Source: CAWFQB01 sp965277875
GTDB taxonomy: Bacteria; Armatimonadota; Chthonomonadetes; Chthonomonadales; Chthonomonadaceae
Direction: 5' to 3'
NCBI GenBank assembly: GCA_965277875.1
Contig: CBDIDV010000002.1
Coordinates: forward strand, 2,790,001 to 2,854,000
DNA: 64,000 bases
Shown piece after piece: positions 52,628 to 61,450 of this stretch. The notes beneath the pieces are model-generated. The model made no database searches and was not told where the DNA came from. It saw only the letters and a list, made by a program, of their open reading frames with translations. How positions within the stretch are numbered: the first letter of the stretch is position 1; each line of letters opens with the position of its first letter. A program made the translations under genes and the position numbers.

Positions 52628-53557
52628 TCAGCGCAGGCGGTTCACATCTTCGGGCGTCGGCTGCTTGTAGTAGATGTCGTATACGCCGTTCACAACGCGA
52701 TACGAGAACGCCTGGCCGCTTGCCTTGATCAGCGCGTCCACCACATCGCGCAAAGGCTGATCATGCAGATCAATCGTGACAAGGTTATGCCGCGTCATGT
52801 CTGTCACGCTCAGGCTCATGTGCGACTTGCCGAACAACTCCCTGAGCGCGTCGTACAGCGACACATCCCGCGCACTAATGGTAAAGACCGGATCCGCCAC
52901 GCCTCCTCCCACTCCCGGCCCCACCGTATTTATCTCCACATAAACTTTGGGGATATAAACTTCGGGGCTGTCCGACCCTCCGCCGCGCAGTCCAGTCGGT
53001 GCGGCGGCATGAGCACCCGCCCCGTCGGTCTCGACTTTAGGCATAATGCGATAGATGCCGTTCTCCACCCGGTACATGACCGGCACCTCGCTCATGTTGA
53101 GAATGGCGTCCAGTGCGACGCGAAGCGGCACACGGCGCAGTTTCACGTTGCCGATGGGCGCATTCGTCAGCTTCTGGCTCAGGGTATAACTGGCGTGGGC
53201 CTGCTCCATCAGCAGGTCTACGAGCGTGGCAAGACTCGCGCTCTTGGCGTCAATACTGACGAGAACCCCTCCGGACGGCATGACAGGCGCGTTCGCGGGC
53301 AGAACTACCGGAACCGGCGCGTCAGACGCCTTCGGAGGCAGAACCACCGGTACAGGCGCGTCCTGGCGCAGAACGAACATCCGGCCCGCGACGGGCAAGC
53401 CGCTCAACACCGGAACAAAGCGCGTCTGCTGCGCGTGGGCCGCGATGGGCAGACTTCCAGCCCCTGCAGCGCACAGCAGCGCGAGTGGCAGGCCGCGCCG
53501 CAGAAAGGGTTTTAACCGCAAGACCGAGGGGGCAGACAAAGTGTGACGTGTTCGCAT
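52628..53557 (-). CDS. Exported STN-domain protein (paralogue)
   Basis: 309 residues; GGAGGTG precedes the ATG. Signal peptide about 1-43. A Pro/Val-rich region with two near-copies of APVPVVLPP is followed by two STN-like repeats: VSIDAKSASLATLVDLLM...VPLRVALDAILN, and FTISARDVSLYDALRELFG...LVTIDLHDQPLRDVVDALI. Each is followed by a YRVxNGxYxI strand. No channel domain. Such N-domains bind periplasmic partners in type II/IV secretion or TonB-like systems. Probably works with the gene at 51638. Confidence 0.78.
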   Translation of the reverse strand: MRTRHTLSAPSVLRLKPFLRRGLPLALLCAAGAGSLPIAAHAQQTRFVPVLSGLPVAGRMFVLRQDAPVPVVLPPKASDAPVPVVLPANAPVMPSGGVLVSIDAKSASLATLVDLLMEQAHASYTLSQKLTNAPIGNVKLRRVPLRVALDAILNMSEVPVMYRVENGIYRIMPKVETDGAGAHAAAPTGLRGGGSDSPEVYIPKVYVEINTVGPGVGGGVADPVFTISARDVSLYDALRELFGKSHMSLSVTDMTRHNLVTIDLHDQPLRDVVDALIKASGQAFSYRVVNGVYDIYYKQPTPEDVNRLR

Positions 53558-53593
53558 ACAGGCACCTCCAGCAAGAAGAGTCCACTGAGAAGC

Positions 53594-53619
53594 GCCGCCG
53601 CATCACAGGATGCGGCGGC
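53594..53619 (-). promoter_or_regulatory. Hairpin in the leader of the STN gene
   Basis: Perfect 11-bp stem GCCGCCGCATC/GATGCGGCGGC with a 4-nt loop, 37 bp before the ATG at 53557. No T-run; a structured leader rather than a terminator. Confidence 0.5.
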
Positions 53620-53799
53620 AAAAGAGAGACAGCACGCGGCTTCACACATAGGACGTTGTTCGCAGGCCGAACGATACATTGCTGCCGTACATTTTTACAG
53701 CCGGAGTTTTCAAGGCCGGCGTCTATCCGGCTAACGGCTTTGAGCAGCGGCTTTCAGGTTCATTTTGACCTCGTTTTGAACGTATCCGGCCTTGCCGTA

Positions 53800-54540
53800 C
53801 TATATGCCCACAGCCACGCCCTCGCGCGCCAGAGGGATGTTGCCGGTCAGGATCTCGCCTGTCTTGAGGTTTTTCAGGTTGGCGTGGCTGTACTGGAGAA
53901 TGTACGCCTTGCGCGAGCCGGAAGAACGGTTTACGCCGCTTTTGTGCATCGTGAGCGAGTAGAACACCGCCAGCGATCCCGCCTTGACCGGCACGGCCAC
54001 GCCCTGATCCGGGTCGTCCGCAGAGTGGCAGACCAGGCCGATAGACGACGGTTTATGCTCCGCAAGGCCATTCTTATGTGAGCCGGGCAGTACCCAGATG
54101 CAGCCGTTATCCGTCGTGGCATCGTTGAGCGCGAGCCACAGGGTCAGGTACGGCGAGGGCGAGACTGGCGTATACCCGTCGTCCTGATGCCACGGGAACT
54201 CCTTTTCGCCCTCCGGCCCCTTGAAGACCGACTGGTTCCAGTACAGGTCAATGTCGGGGCCGAGCAGCTGCGTGGCGATTGCGACGAACTCGGGTCGGGT
54301 GGCAAACACGCGTATGTCGTCGTCCCGCTCCGCCAGGTGATCCGTAAACGAGATTTCTTTGGCCCGCGAGATGCCCTGCGTACCGCCCGACGCGGACAGG
54401 CGCTGTTCGTGCCGCTGTTGGTGCGCCTCGATCTGCGCGGCCAGCGCGTCCATTTCCGGCTGCGTGAAGATGTTCTCCAAAATGAAGTAGCCGTTTTCGT
54501 CTAGCTGCCGCCGCTGCGCGTCCGTAATGGTGGGTGTCAT
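53800..54540 (-). CDS. Phytanoyl-CoA dioxygenase family protein
   Basis: 246 residues, a single double-stranded beta-helix domain. The Fe(II) site is visible as WHQDDGY (His, Asp) and MHKSGVNRSSGSRKAYI (distal His, 2-oxoglutarate Arg). GYFILENIFTQPEMDAL is the usual N-terminal helix. Expected activity: Fe(II)/2-oxoglutarate-dependent hydroxylation; substrate unknown. Confidence 0.9.
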   Translation of the reverse strand: MTPTITDAQRRQLDENGYFILENIFTQPEMDALAAQIEAHQQRHEQRLSASGGTQGISRAKEISFTDHLAERDDDIRVFATRPEFVAIATQLLGPDIDLYWNQSVFKGPEGEKEFPWHQDDGYTPVSPSPYLTLWLALNDATTDNGCIWVLPGSHKNGLAEHKPSSIGLVCHSADDPDQGVAVPVKAGSLAVFYSLTMHKSGVNRSSGSRKAYILQYSHANLKNLKTGEILTGNIPLAREGVAVGI

Positions 54541-54749
54541 GCGTTTGCTCCTCGGATTGGGTTCAGGTGGTTGCGGCTCAAATCACTGTGTCAGGTGATT
54601 TTTGCGTTCAGGCCGGGGCAAGTTCCGGCCTGCACCTAATTATAATCCCTGTCCGCATTTCCGACCAGAGCCGGTTGTCACCTGTTCTTGACGATTTTCG
54701 CGCTGCGTTTTCCATCACCACGCACTTTCTACACCTGCCGCGCCCCGGT

Positions 54750-55658
54750 TCAGGCTGACGCCAGCAACGCCTTCACATAGCCGACGCTTTCCGCCAGACC
54801 GGGCAGCGGGTCGTCGGCGTCCTTTTCGTACTCGAAATTCGCGTAGTACGGGTATTGAATTTGCAGCAGGGCGCTCAGGATAGATTTCATGTTCAGCACA
54901 CCGCGCCCGACCTCGATGTTCGCGCCTTTCGGTGTCAGGTTCGTGATGTCTTTGAGGTGCATGTCGTACAAGCGCTCCCGATATTTCACGACAGCCGCTG
55001 CGGGGTCGTCGCCGGCGCGGGCCGAATGCCCCACGTCAATGCAAAGCCCGATGCGCTTGTCATACGGCTGCACGGCCTTCCACACGTCTGTGGGGGCGGG
55101 GAAACGCCGGTCTTCGGGGCCGTGGTTGTGGATGGCGAGCTTGATGTCGAACTCCTTGACCATCTTATCCAGCAGGGGCATACTATCGGGGTCGGGGCTG
55201 CAGACAATCGTGGGCAGGCCAATGTCGCGGGCGTACTCGAACGCGGCCCGTACATTCGCCTCGTCTTTGGTCATGCCGACATTGCCGCAGCTTACGGGCA
55301 GGATGCCCGCGTCCTTGAACTTTTGCGCCACGGTCTTGCGCTCTTCGGGTGTGCTGTGCATGGGCAGATGCGCGTCTTTGATGCTCACATAATGCAGGCC
55401 CACGCGCCCGATGTCCTTGATTACCATATCAAGCGGCAATTTACGCAGGCTGTACGAGGCCACGCCGATCTTCAGGCCATGCCACGGGTCATTTGAAGAC
55501 GCGGTCTGCACGGGCGCATTCTGGGCGGACGCGGCAGGCAGGCCGGACGACGCGGCGGCAAGCGCGACCGCGCCCATAGCAAGCAGACCGCGCCGCGACA
55601 AAGACCTGGGCTGACAATCAAACGGTAAATCTCTTCGGCTCATATCGCTTTGGCTCAT
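54750..55658 (-). CDS. Tat-exported sugar phosphate isomerase/epimerase-like protein
   Basis: 302 residues; the ATG at 55658 follows AGGAG. Tat leader SRRGLLAMGAVALAAASSGL. TIM barrel with LKIGVASYSLR, GLHYVSIKDAHLP, LAIHNHGPEDRRF, IGLCIDVGHSARAG, YDMHLKDIT and YYANFEYEKD, a full set of metal ligands. Probably extracytoplasmic. Its ATG lies about 105 bp after the alpha-galactosidase stop, so the two are probably co-transcribed. Confidence 0.87.
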   Translation of the reverse strand: MSQSDMSRRDLPFDCQPRSLSRRGLLAMGAVALAAASSGLPAASAQNAPVQTASSNDPWHGLKIGVASYSLRKLPLDMVIKDIGRVGLHYVSIKDAHLPMHSTPEERKTVAQKFKDAGILPVSCGNVGMTKDEANVRAAFEYARDIGLPTIVCSPDPDSMPLLDKMVKEFDIKLAIHNHGPEDRRFPAPTDVWKAVQPYDKRIGLCIDVGHSARAGDDPAAAVVKYRERLYDMHLKDITNLTPKGANIEVGRGVLNMKSILSALLQIQYPYYANFEYEKDADDPLPGLAESVGYVKALLASA

Positions 55659-55765
55659 AAGACTCTCCTGTGCGTTTGAGTGGTGCGGCTCGCTCGCGCT
55701 CCAGTGCAAATGAGCGGGCCGGGCAGGGTGCAAAACAAGATTCAAGATAGGGTGCAAAGTAGAAT

Positions 55766-57487
55766 TCAAACGGTGAACGGGCTTGCGCCTTCGCTGCCGA
55801 ACCAGTCAAACGTTTTTTCCTTGCCCCTCAGTTTCCATTTGCGCGGGCAGTTTGATTCGAGCCAGTCCAACGGTTCGCCCGTCGGCTGCGGCTGCGCGGC
55901 GAGGGCGAACGCGGCGCGCAGGGCTTTTTCCTGTTCGGGGCCGACAGCCGAGGGCTGCGCCGAGACGAATAAGGCCGTGCCGCTGCGCGCCAGCAGATCC
56001 AGCCACTGCCGGTTCAGTTCCCACGGCACTTGGGCTGTCAGGCCCACGCAGTCGGCGTCCACGGCGTAGAACGCGTTGTGCTGCGCGGCCCGAAACGCCA
56101 GGCTGTTGACGCCCATTTTGCGGGTGCGCTCCCAGTCGTGGCCGCTCGTGTCATCCCCGACGCGGCACACCTCGAACACGCCCGCCGAAAGGTGGCTTAC
56201 GGTGTTACAGCCGAGGATCGTCACGTCCCCCGCCGCCTCGCGGATCACATCGTACAGGTCGCGTATGATCTCCGCATTGGTTTGTGTCCTGCGCGCGAAA
56301 TGCCAGTCGCCCGTTGTCGGCTCCGGCCCCATCTGAAACCCCCAGCGGCCCAGGATGTCATACGTGGTGAAATCGTGCTTGATCAGTTCGTAGCCCCACT
56401 GCCTCAGACGGACGATGTCCCCGCCGACCTGATGACGGACATCGGGCAGGGTCGGGTCGAGCAGCGAGGCGTCCCGCGTCTGTTTCCAGGCGCTTGGCAG
56501 CGCGCTGTCTTTTGCGGCCAGGGGACGTATCCAGATGCCGGGCCGCGCGCCCGCATTACGCATGGCCTCGGCCAGTCCGGGCATGGACGGAAAACGGTCA
56601 TTGCCCCGATCCCACGGCCCGCCGTCGCACCCGCCTGCCGGCTGCCAGCCCGCGTCCACGACCGAAAAGGGACGGTTCGGGCCGGTGGGCGACAGCGCGA
56701 CAAGGCGCTTGCAGTCTTCCTCTAACTGCTTCGCCGTGTTGTTGCCATAGGCGTAGTACCAGTCATTCGTTCCATAAACCGGGTGCGCGGGCAGGCGCGG
56801 CTGCGGACACATCCGCTGACAGAACGCATGGAGGGCGTGATAGGGCGTTTCGCCGGCCTGTCCTTCGCGGCACACGACCGTGCCGATGTCGAGCCGCCGC
56901 GCGCCCAACTGTACGCCCATGCCCCCGCTGCGAACATCGGCCCACAGGCTGATGCCGCTTGCGTCCGCCTGCCAGAAACAAAGCGCGCCGGGCCTGACCG
57001 CAAGGCCGTAGCCGTGCGTCTTCGCGCCGTCACCAGAAAGAAAGTACCAGGGCATGGCGCGATCAGGAACCTGCCCGCGCCATTCCAGGTCGCCGTATCC
57101 CCGCTCCCAGTGGTCGCCAAGAAACAGCCGCGCGCCTGCCGGACTGCCGTTCCAGCGCAGATGCACGCGTTTGACACCCGATGTCGGCGCGGACAGGGTA
57201 ATATGCAGGCCATGATCCTGCGCGTTCGTCGTCACTTCGATGTCGCGCGCCTGCCACACGCCCGCCTGCGCGGAGGTGAGTGTCAGGGCATCCTTGTCTG
57301 TAAACACGCGAACCGCGTCCGGCGGACGCATAATGTTCAAAAATGAGGATTGTCCCGCATTGTGCAAGGCAGCCGAATTCTTGCTGCGTTCTTTGCGGGC
57401 GTGGGCGTTTGTCGGCATTGCGGTCAGCGCTCCCCCTGCGATTAGCGACTGCGCCAGAAAAGCGCGGCGCGTTTGCGATTCATCCAT
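55766..57487 (-). CDS. GH36-like alpha-galactosidase, Tat-exported
   Basis: 573 residues; the ATG at 57487 follows GAGG. Tat motif TRRAFLAQ. A beta-sandwich N-domain (about 50-220) precedes a TIM barrel. VYGTNDWYYAYGNN and FSVVDAGWQP resemble clan GH-D enzymes. The likely nucleophile is Asp372 in ELIKHDFTTYD and the acid/base Asp445 in CRVGDDTSGHDW. Clan GH-D includes alpha-galactosidases and alpha-N-acetylgalactosaminidases; exact specificity is open. Neighbours (isomerase, CE1 esterase, AraC regulator) support polysaccharide use. Confidence 0.85.
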   Translation of the reverse strand: MDESQTRRAFLAQSLIAGGALTAMPTNAHARKERSKNSAALHNAGQSSFLNIMRPPDAVRVFTDKDALTLTSAQAGVWQARDIEVTTNAQDHGLHITLSAPTSGVKRVHLRWNGSPAGARLFLGDHWERGYGDLEWRGQVPDRAMPWYFLSGDGAKTHGYGLAVRPGALCFWQADASGISLWADVRSGGMGVQLGARRLDIGTVVCREGQAGETPYHALHAFCQRMCPQPRLPAHPVYGTNDWYYAYGNNTAKQLEEDCKRLVALSPTGPNRPFSVVDAGWQPAGGCDGGPWDRGNDRFPSMPGLAEAMRNAGARPGIWIRPLAAKDSALPSAWKQTRDASLLDPTLPDVRHQVGGDIVRLRQWGYELIKHDFTTYDILGRWGFQMGPEPTTGDWHFARRTQTNAEIIRDLYDVIREAAGDVTILGCNTVSHLSAGVFEVCRVGDDTSGHDWERTRKMGVNSLAFRAAQHNAFYAVDADCVGLTAQVPWELNRQWLDLLARSGTALFVSAQPSAVGPEQEKALRAAFALAAQPQPTGEPLDWLESNCPRKWKLRGKEKTFDWFGSEGASPFTV

Positions 57488-57518
57488 TTTCTGCCTCAAT
57501 CTATCTCGATCCACGTTT

Positions 57519-57563
57519 ATTTTGAACGCGCTTGTTTTGAACGCGCTTATTTTGAACGCGCTT
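57519..57563. repeat. Three 15-bp tandem repeats in a divergent promoter region
   Basis: ATTTTGAACGCGCTT, GTTTTGAACGCGCTT, ATTTTGAACGCGCTT without gaps, between the alpha-galactosidase and esterase starts and directly before the esterase ribosome site. Could be an array of operator half-sites. Confidence 0.8.
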
Positions 57564-57581
57564 ATTTGAAAAGGAGTATCT

Positions 57582-58649
57582 ATGAACCAGATGCTGAAAA
57601 CCGGCCTTGCGTTCGCGCTTCTGTTCGCGGCCTGTATCGGCGCGGAAAGCGCGCAGGCGGCATCAATGGAGAGGGACGAAACGCCCGCATCCGTGCCGCT
57701 GCCCCTGCCGCCACAGGAGGGCGCCGCGCCAGTGCTGTCGCCGCAGGATCGGCTTCATGCTCCGGTCGTGCTTGGCCCCGACGACAAGGCTGCGTTCCCT
57801 CCCGCGCCCGAAGGCTTCGACAAAAAGCGGGACGGCATCGCGCGCGGCAAAGTCGAAGCCGTAGAATACAACTCTACGACAGTCGGCAACAAACGCCATC
57901 TGCTGATCTACACCCCGCCGGGTTACGCAGCGGACAAAAAGTATCCCGTTTTGTATCTTCTGCATGGCATCGGCGGCGACGAACGGGAGTGGGAGAGAAA
58001 CGCCGCCCCCGAAATTATCCTGGACAACCTGTATGCCGAGGCAAAGATCGCGCCCATGATCGTTGTGCTGCCCAATGGCCGCGCCCAGCCGAACGACCGC
58101 GCTGAGGGCGACATCTACAGCCACGTTAAGGCCTTTGAGACCTTCGAGTTCGATCTGCTCAAAGACATCATCCCGTTTGTGGAAGCGAACTACGCGGTCA
58201 AAACGGGGCGCGAGAACCGGGCGCTTGCGGGCCTGTCTATGGGCGGCGGGCAGGCCCTGAATTTCGGCCTGGGAAACCTGGACACTTTCGCCTGGGTGGG
58301 AGGGTTTTCGTCCGCGCCCAACACCCGCGCCCCGGAAAAACTGCTTCCCAACCCCGCCGACGCCGCGCAAAAGCTCCGGCTGCTCTGGCTGTCGTGCGGC
58401 GACAAAGACGGCCTGATCAACATCAGCCAGCAGCTTCACGCCTACCTCAAAGCGAATCATGTACCGCACATCTGGCACGTAGACTCCGGCCCGCATACTT
58501 TTGTGGTCTGGAAGAACGATCTCTACTTATTTTCCCAACGCATTTTCATTGCAGACAAGACCGACAAGACAGACAAAGAAAGCCAAGAGAACAAAGAGAA
58601 CAAAGAGAACAAAGAGAACAAAGAGGGCCGGCACAAAGCAAGTCTTTAG
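57582..58649 (+). CDS. CE1-type esterase (feruloyl/acetyl-xylan esterase-like)
   Basis: 355 residues; AAGGAG before the ATG. Signal peptide about 1-26. Alpha/beta hydrolase of the esterase-D/CE1 group: LLIYTPPGYAADKKYPVLYL, LLHGIGGDEREW, nucleophile elbow GLSMGGGQA, CGDKDGL (Asp) and DSGPHTFVVW (His). It acts on esterified polysaccharides outside the cell. The last 25 residues are a (K)ENKENK run made by 9-bp repeats and are unlikely to be catalytic. Confidence 0.88.
   Translation: MNQMLKTGLAFALLFAACIGAESAQAASMERDETPASVPLPLPPQEGAAPVLSPQDRLHAPVVLGPDDKAAFPPAPEGFDKKRDGIARGKVEAVEYNSTTVGNKRHLLIYTPPGYAADKKYPVLYLLHGIGGDEREWERNAAPEIILDNLYAEAKIAPMIVVLPNGRAQPNDRAEGDIYSHVKAFETFEFDLLKDIIPFVEANYAVKTGRENRALAGLSMGGGQALNFGLGNLDTFAWVGGFSSAPNTRAPEKLLPNPADAAQKLRLLWLSCGDKDGLINISQQLHAYLKANHVPHIWHVDSGPHTFVVWKNDLYLFSQRIFIADKTDKTDKESQENKENKENKENKEGRHKASL
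58586..58621. repeat. Four 9-bp tandem repeats at the esterase 3' end
   Basis: AGAGAACAA four times in register, in-frame, encoding the ENK tail; looser GACAAGAC-type units lie just upstream. Confidence 0.85.
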
Positions 58650-58661
58650 AACCTTGTCGGC

Positions 58662-59555
58662 TTATTCCTCATCGTCTGTCGGCATTCCTCCATAGGGCAT
58701 ATCGGCTGACGGCGCGTAGCGGCGGGCAGCGCGGGCGGCCTGCCGCCACTGACCGGGCGACTGCCCGACATGTGCGCGAAACACGCGGCTGAAATGCGTC
58801 GCCTCGCCAAGTCCGCACCGCTGCGCGATGGTGTCAAGGGTATCGTCCGTGCGTTCCAGAAGCAGGCGGGCGCGAGACACGCGCATGTCGCGCAGCAGGG
58901 TCAGGGGGGATGTGCCGTAAGCCGCGCGCCAGGCGCGGTCAAAGGAACCGGGGTGCAGGTGGGCCACGCGGGCCAGGTCGTCGCGGGTCAGGCGCGTGTG
59001 CAGGTGCGCTTCCATGTACGCCAGGGTTTCCTGAAAGCGGTCGGGGGCGGTCTGCAAGGATGCGGGGCGCGGCGGGCAGCCCATCTGCTGCCAGCCATCG
59101 AGAACGTGGGCAAACAATTCCAGGGTCAGCGACAGGGCGCGCAGTTCCTGTAAGGGCGAGGCGGGCAGGGCGCAGGTCTGTTCCAGCACACCAAAGCGCT
59201 CGGCATACGCGCCCGCATCCCTCAGCCGCGTGACCGGGCCGAGCGCGTACAGGCGAAACATCTCCTGACCGGCCCCGATTGTGGCATCGAACGCCATCCA
59301 CTGATGCGTACCCGGTTTCGACGCGGTCTCGGAAAACGGCAGGCCGGGAACGTGCAGCATCACGTCGCCCGCTTTGGCAAGCGACACGATCCCCCGTGAC
59401 GTGGTCGTTACTTCGCCTTCCCGCACATGACTGAGTATCCAGTGAGGGCGTGTCAACTCCACGATATTCAGGCGGGCATACGCCGCCGTCTGCGCCACAT
59501 ACAGCGACAAATCCACGCGCTGCCGCAGGGTACTCGTCAGGTTCACGTCAGCCAT
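58662..59555 (-). CDS. AraC-family transcriptional regulator
   Basis: 297 residues from the ATG at 59555. The N-terminal cupin-like sensor domain (about 1-165) is followed by an AraC DNA-binding domain (about 185-285) with two helix-turn-helix units: TRDDLARVAHLHPGSFDRAW and LDTIAQRCGLGEATHFSRVF, ending RAHVGQSPGQWR. Adjacent to the esterase and alpha-galactosidase genes, it probably controls them in response to a sugar (inference). Confidence 0.92.
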   Translation of the reverse strand: MADVNLTSTLRQRVDLSLYVAQTAAYARLNIVELTRPHWILSHVREGEVTTTSRGIVSLAKAGDVMLHVPGLPFSETASKPGTHQWMAFDATIGAGQEMFRLYALGPVTRLRDAGAYAERFGVLEQTCALPASPLQELRALSLTLELFAHVLDGWQQMGCPPRPASLQTAPDRFQETLAYMEAHLHTRLTRDDLARVAHLHPGSFDRAWRAAYGTSPLTLLRDMRVSRARLLLERTDDTLDTIAQRCGLGEATHFSRVFRAHVGQSPGQWRQAARAARRYAPSADMPYGGMPTDDEE

Positions 59556-59686
59556 TTCCCCATTCCATTGCAAAAACCGCTTCTTCGACAGCCCTCAACG
59601 TCAAAACATTTTAGTGTAACACATCTTGATTGTTAAACTCGACAAACGAAATCGGCGCATCTATGACGGGGCTGCCCGAAACAGGA

Positions 59687-60328
59687 CTAGGGGAAAGCAG
59701 AAACAGCAGGAGAAGAAGCCAGTTCGACGGCAAAACCGGCGGGCCAGTCCAGTTTGCTGTAAATCGCCTGCCAGCGACCCCGCATGGCAGGCGTATAGAG
59801 AGGCCATAGCCAAGTTTCAGATAAACCTTTATCGCCGCCATAGAGGAAAGGCACATAGCCAAGTTTCAGATAAACCTTTATCGCCGCCAGCCGTTCGTCT
59901 TCCGTGTCCAGATGAATATCAAGGTATCCAGCCCCGATCAGCCGCGCCGTGACTGCCGCCGATACCGCCATTCCCAGCCCTTTGCCTGCATGGGCCGGGT
60001 CTCCCGCTACCCAACCCAATGCCCCGCCAAAAGGATGCAGTTCGGTGTGATCGTAGCAGGCCATAGCCGTCGCCACGATTTCGCCGGACGCATCATGCAC
60101 CGCCATGAACCAGCCCTGCGGCAGTATTCTGGCAAGCCATTCGGTCAGCATCTTTTCCTCTTCCCACTCGGTAAACTCCGCCAGCTCCATCAGTCGAAGA
60201 AAGCCGGGTTCATCTCCGGGCTGATAGGCGCGCAACGAGTATCCCGGCGGCAGCGCGACAGCGGGAGGCGAACCGAGCAGATGCTGCGGCCAGACCATTT
60301 GCAGGTACTCGTCTTCTTCATGTGACAT
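59687..60328 (-). CDS. GNAT acetyltransferase with an internal duplication
   Basis: 213 residues; GGAGAG before the ATG. Standard GNAT with GWVAGDPAHAGKGLGMAVS (acetyl-CoA loop) and the final IKVYLKLGYVPFLY strand. A 36-bp segment is repeated at 59805-59840 and 59854-59889. The second copy is read in another frame and gives a 15-residue insert (GGDKGLSETWLWPLY) before TPAMRGRWQAI. The total insert is 45 bp, so the frame is kept. The insert lies after the catalytic core, so function may survive. Confidence 0.85.
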   Translation of the reverse strand: MSHEEDEYLQMVWPQHLLGSPPAVALPPGYSLRAYQPGDEPGFLRLMELAEFTEWEEEKMLTEWLARILPQGWFMAVHDASGEIVATAMACYDHTELHPFGGALGWVAGDPAHAGKGLGMAVSAAVTARLIGAGYLDIHLDTEDERLAAIKVYLKLGYVPFLYGGDKGLSETWLWPLYTPAMRGRWQAIYSKLDWPAGFAVELASSPAVSAFP

Positions 60329-60510
60329 GGATTGCTCTCCAAAATATAGGCAAAATATAAGGACAGCTATTTATCGTGACGACGCTTGCGCTTGCTAAAA
60401 GTTGAACCGAGGTTCGCAGGGCGGTGTCTAAAAGATTCCAAGCGTCTGAAACTTTCCAGCCCACTCGCCTCCTCTTGTCAATGAACCGCGACGAACGCGG
60501 CGAAGTATGG

Positions 60511-60545
60511 CAAGTAGGTATGACAAGTAGGTACGACAAGTAGAG
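60511..60545. repeat. 13-bp tandem repeats before the DUF2892 gene
   Basis: CAAGTAGGTATGA, CAAGTAGGTACGA, CAAGTAGAG, ending 7 bp before the ATG and overlapping the ribosome site region. Confidence 0.75.
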
Positions 60546-60552
60546 AAAGGCA

Positions 60553-60795
60553 ATGAAGATGCTGTATGCGAAAAACCTTCCCCTTGTGGAACGGATGGCG
60601 CGTGTGCTTGGCGGGACTGCGCTGATCGCCTGGGGACTGATGGGAATGAAGGGCTGGCCGCTGGGGTACGTGCTTGCCGCGTCGGGCGTCGTGGCTGTGC
60701 TGACCGGGTTTGTGGGCTTCTGCCCGATGTGCGCGCTGGCGGGGCGGCGCACTTTGCGGGCGATCCAAAAACAGCGCGAGGAGCGGACGCCTTGA
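60553..60795 (+). CDS. DUF2892 (YgaP-like) small membrane protein
   Basis: 80 residues with two membrane spans. Typical motifs: LPLVERMARVLGGTALIAWG and VLTGFVGFCPMCALAG. The Cys-X2-Cys lies where YgaP relatives have conserved Cys. Its stop overlaps the TTG start of the ECF sigma gene, so expression is coupled. Confidence 0.85.
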   Translation: MKMLYAKNLPLVERMARVLGGTALIAWGLMGMKGWPLGYVLAASGVVAVLTGFVGFCPMCALAGRRTLRAIQKQREERTP

Positions 60796-61322
60796 ACGTG
60801 GAAAGTCCGGCCAATGGACGGCTGAACAGAGAACTTTTGGAAGCTGCGCGGCAGGGGGATGCGGCCTCGCTGGAAAGCCTGCTGATACTCTGCCGCCCCG
60901 ATCTGCGGCGCTACGCGGCCCTGACCTGCCTGACAAGCGCCGACGCCGAGGACGCGGTTCAGGAGTCGCTTCTTATCGTGTGCCGCAAGTTATACGCGCT
61001 GCGCCGCGTGGCGACTTTTTCGCAGTGGCTGTTTCAGATCGTTCGGCGCGAATGCCTGCGGCTCAAGCGCCCCACCCATGCCAACCTGGAGTTTGCTGAA
61101 GAAGAAAAGTACCTCGCCGCACATTCCGACCTGGATCTACGCATGGACATCGCCCTTGCCATCCAGTCCCTGCCGGACAAATACCGGCATGTAATCGTTC
61201 TGCGCGACTTCGAGGAACTGAGCATCCGCGAGATCGCCGAGCGATTGGATTTGATACCGGAAACCGTCAAGACGCGCCTGTATCGCGGGCGTCAGATGGT
61301 GCGCGAACATCTGCTTGCCTGA
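60792..61322 (+). CDS. ECF RNA polymerase sigma factor
   Basis: 176 residues from a TTG at 60792 with GAGGAG 8 nt upstream; TTGA overlaps the DUF2892 stop. Sigma-2: YAALTCLTSADAEDAVQESL and FSQWLFQIVRRECL. Sigma-4: LPDKYRHVIVLRDFEELSIR and LIPETVKTRLYRGRQMVRE. No anti-sigma gene follows; the small membrane protein upstream is the only candidate partner seen. Confidence 0.9.
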   Translation: MNVESPANGRLNRELLEAARQGDAASLESLLILCRPDLRRYAALTCLTSADAEDAVQESLLIVCRKLYALRRVATFSQWLFQIVRRECLRLKRPTHANLEFAEEEKYLAAHSDLDLRMDIALAIQSLPDKYRHVIVLRDFEELSIREIAERLDLIPETVKTRLYRGRQMVREHLLA

Positions 61323-61450
61323 CGCGCCATTTGCGTTTGCGGGGTCTGCTGCCGAAGCAGTATCCGGCGCGGCGCACTACGCCGCCGAGGAAGGGCAAAA
61401 CGAGCGTCTGTCAGAACGACCACGCTGCCCACAGCCCTCGGCACGATAGG

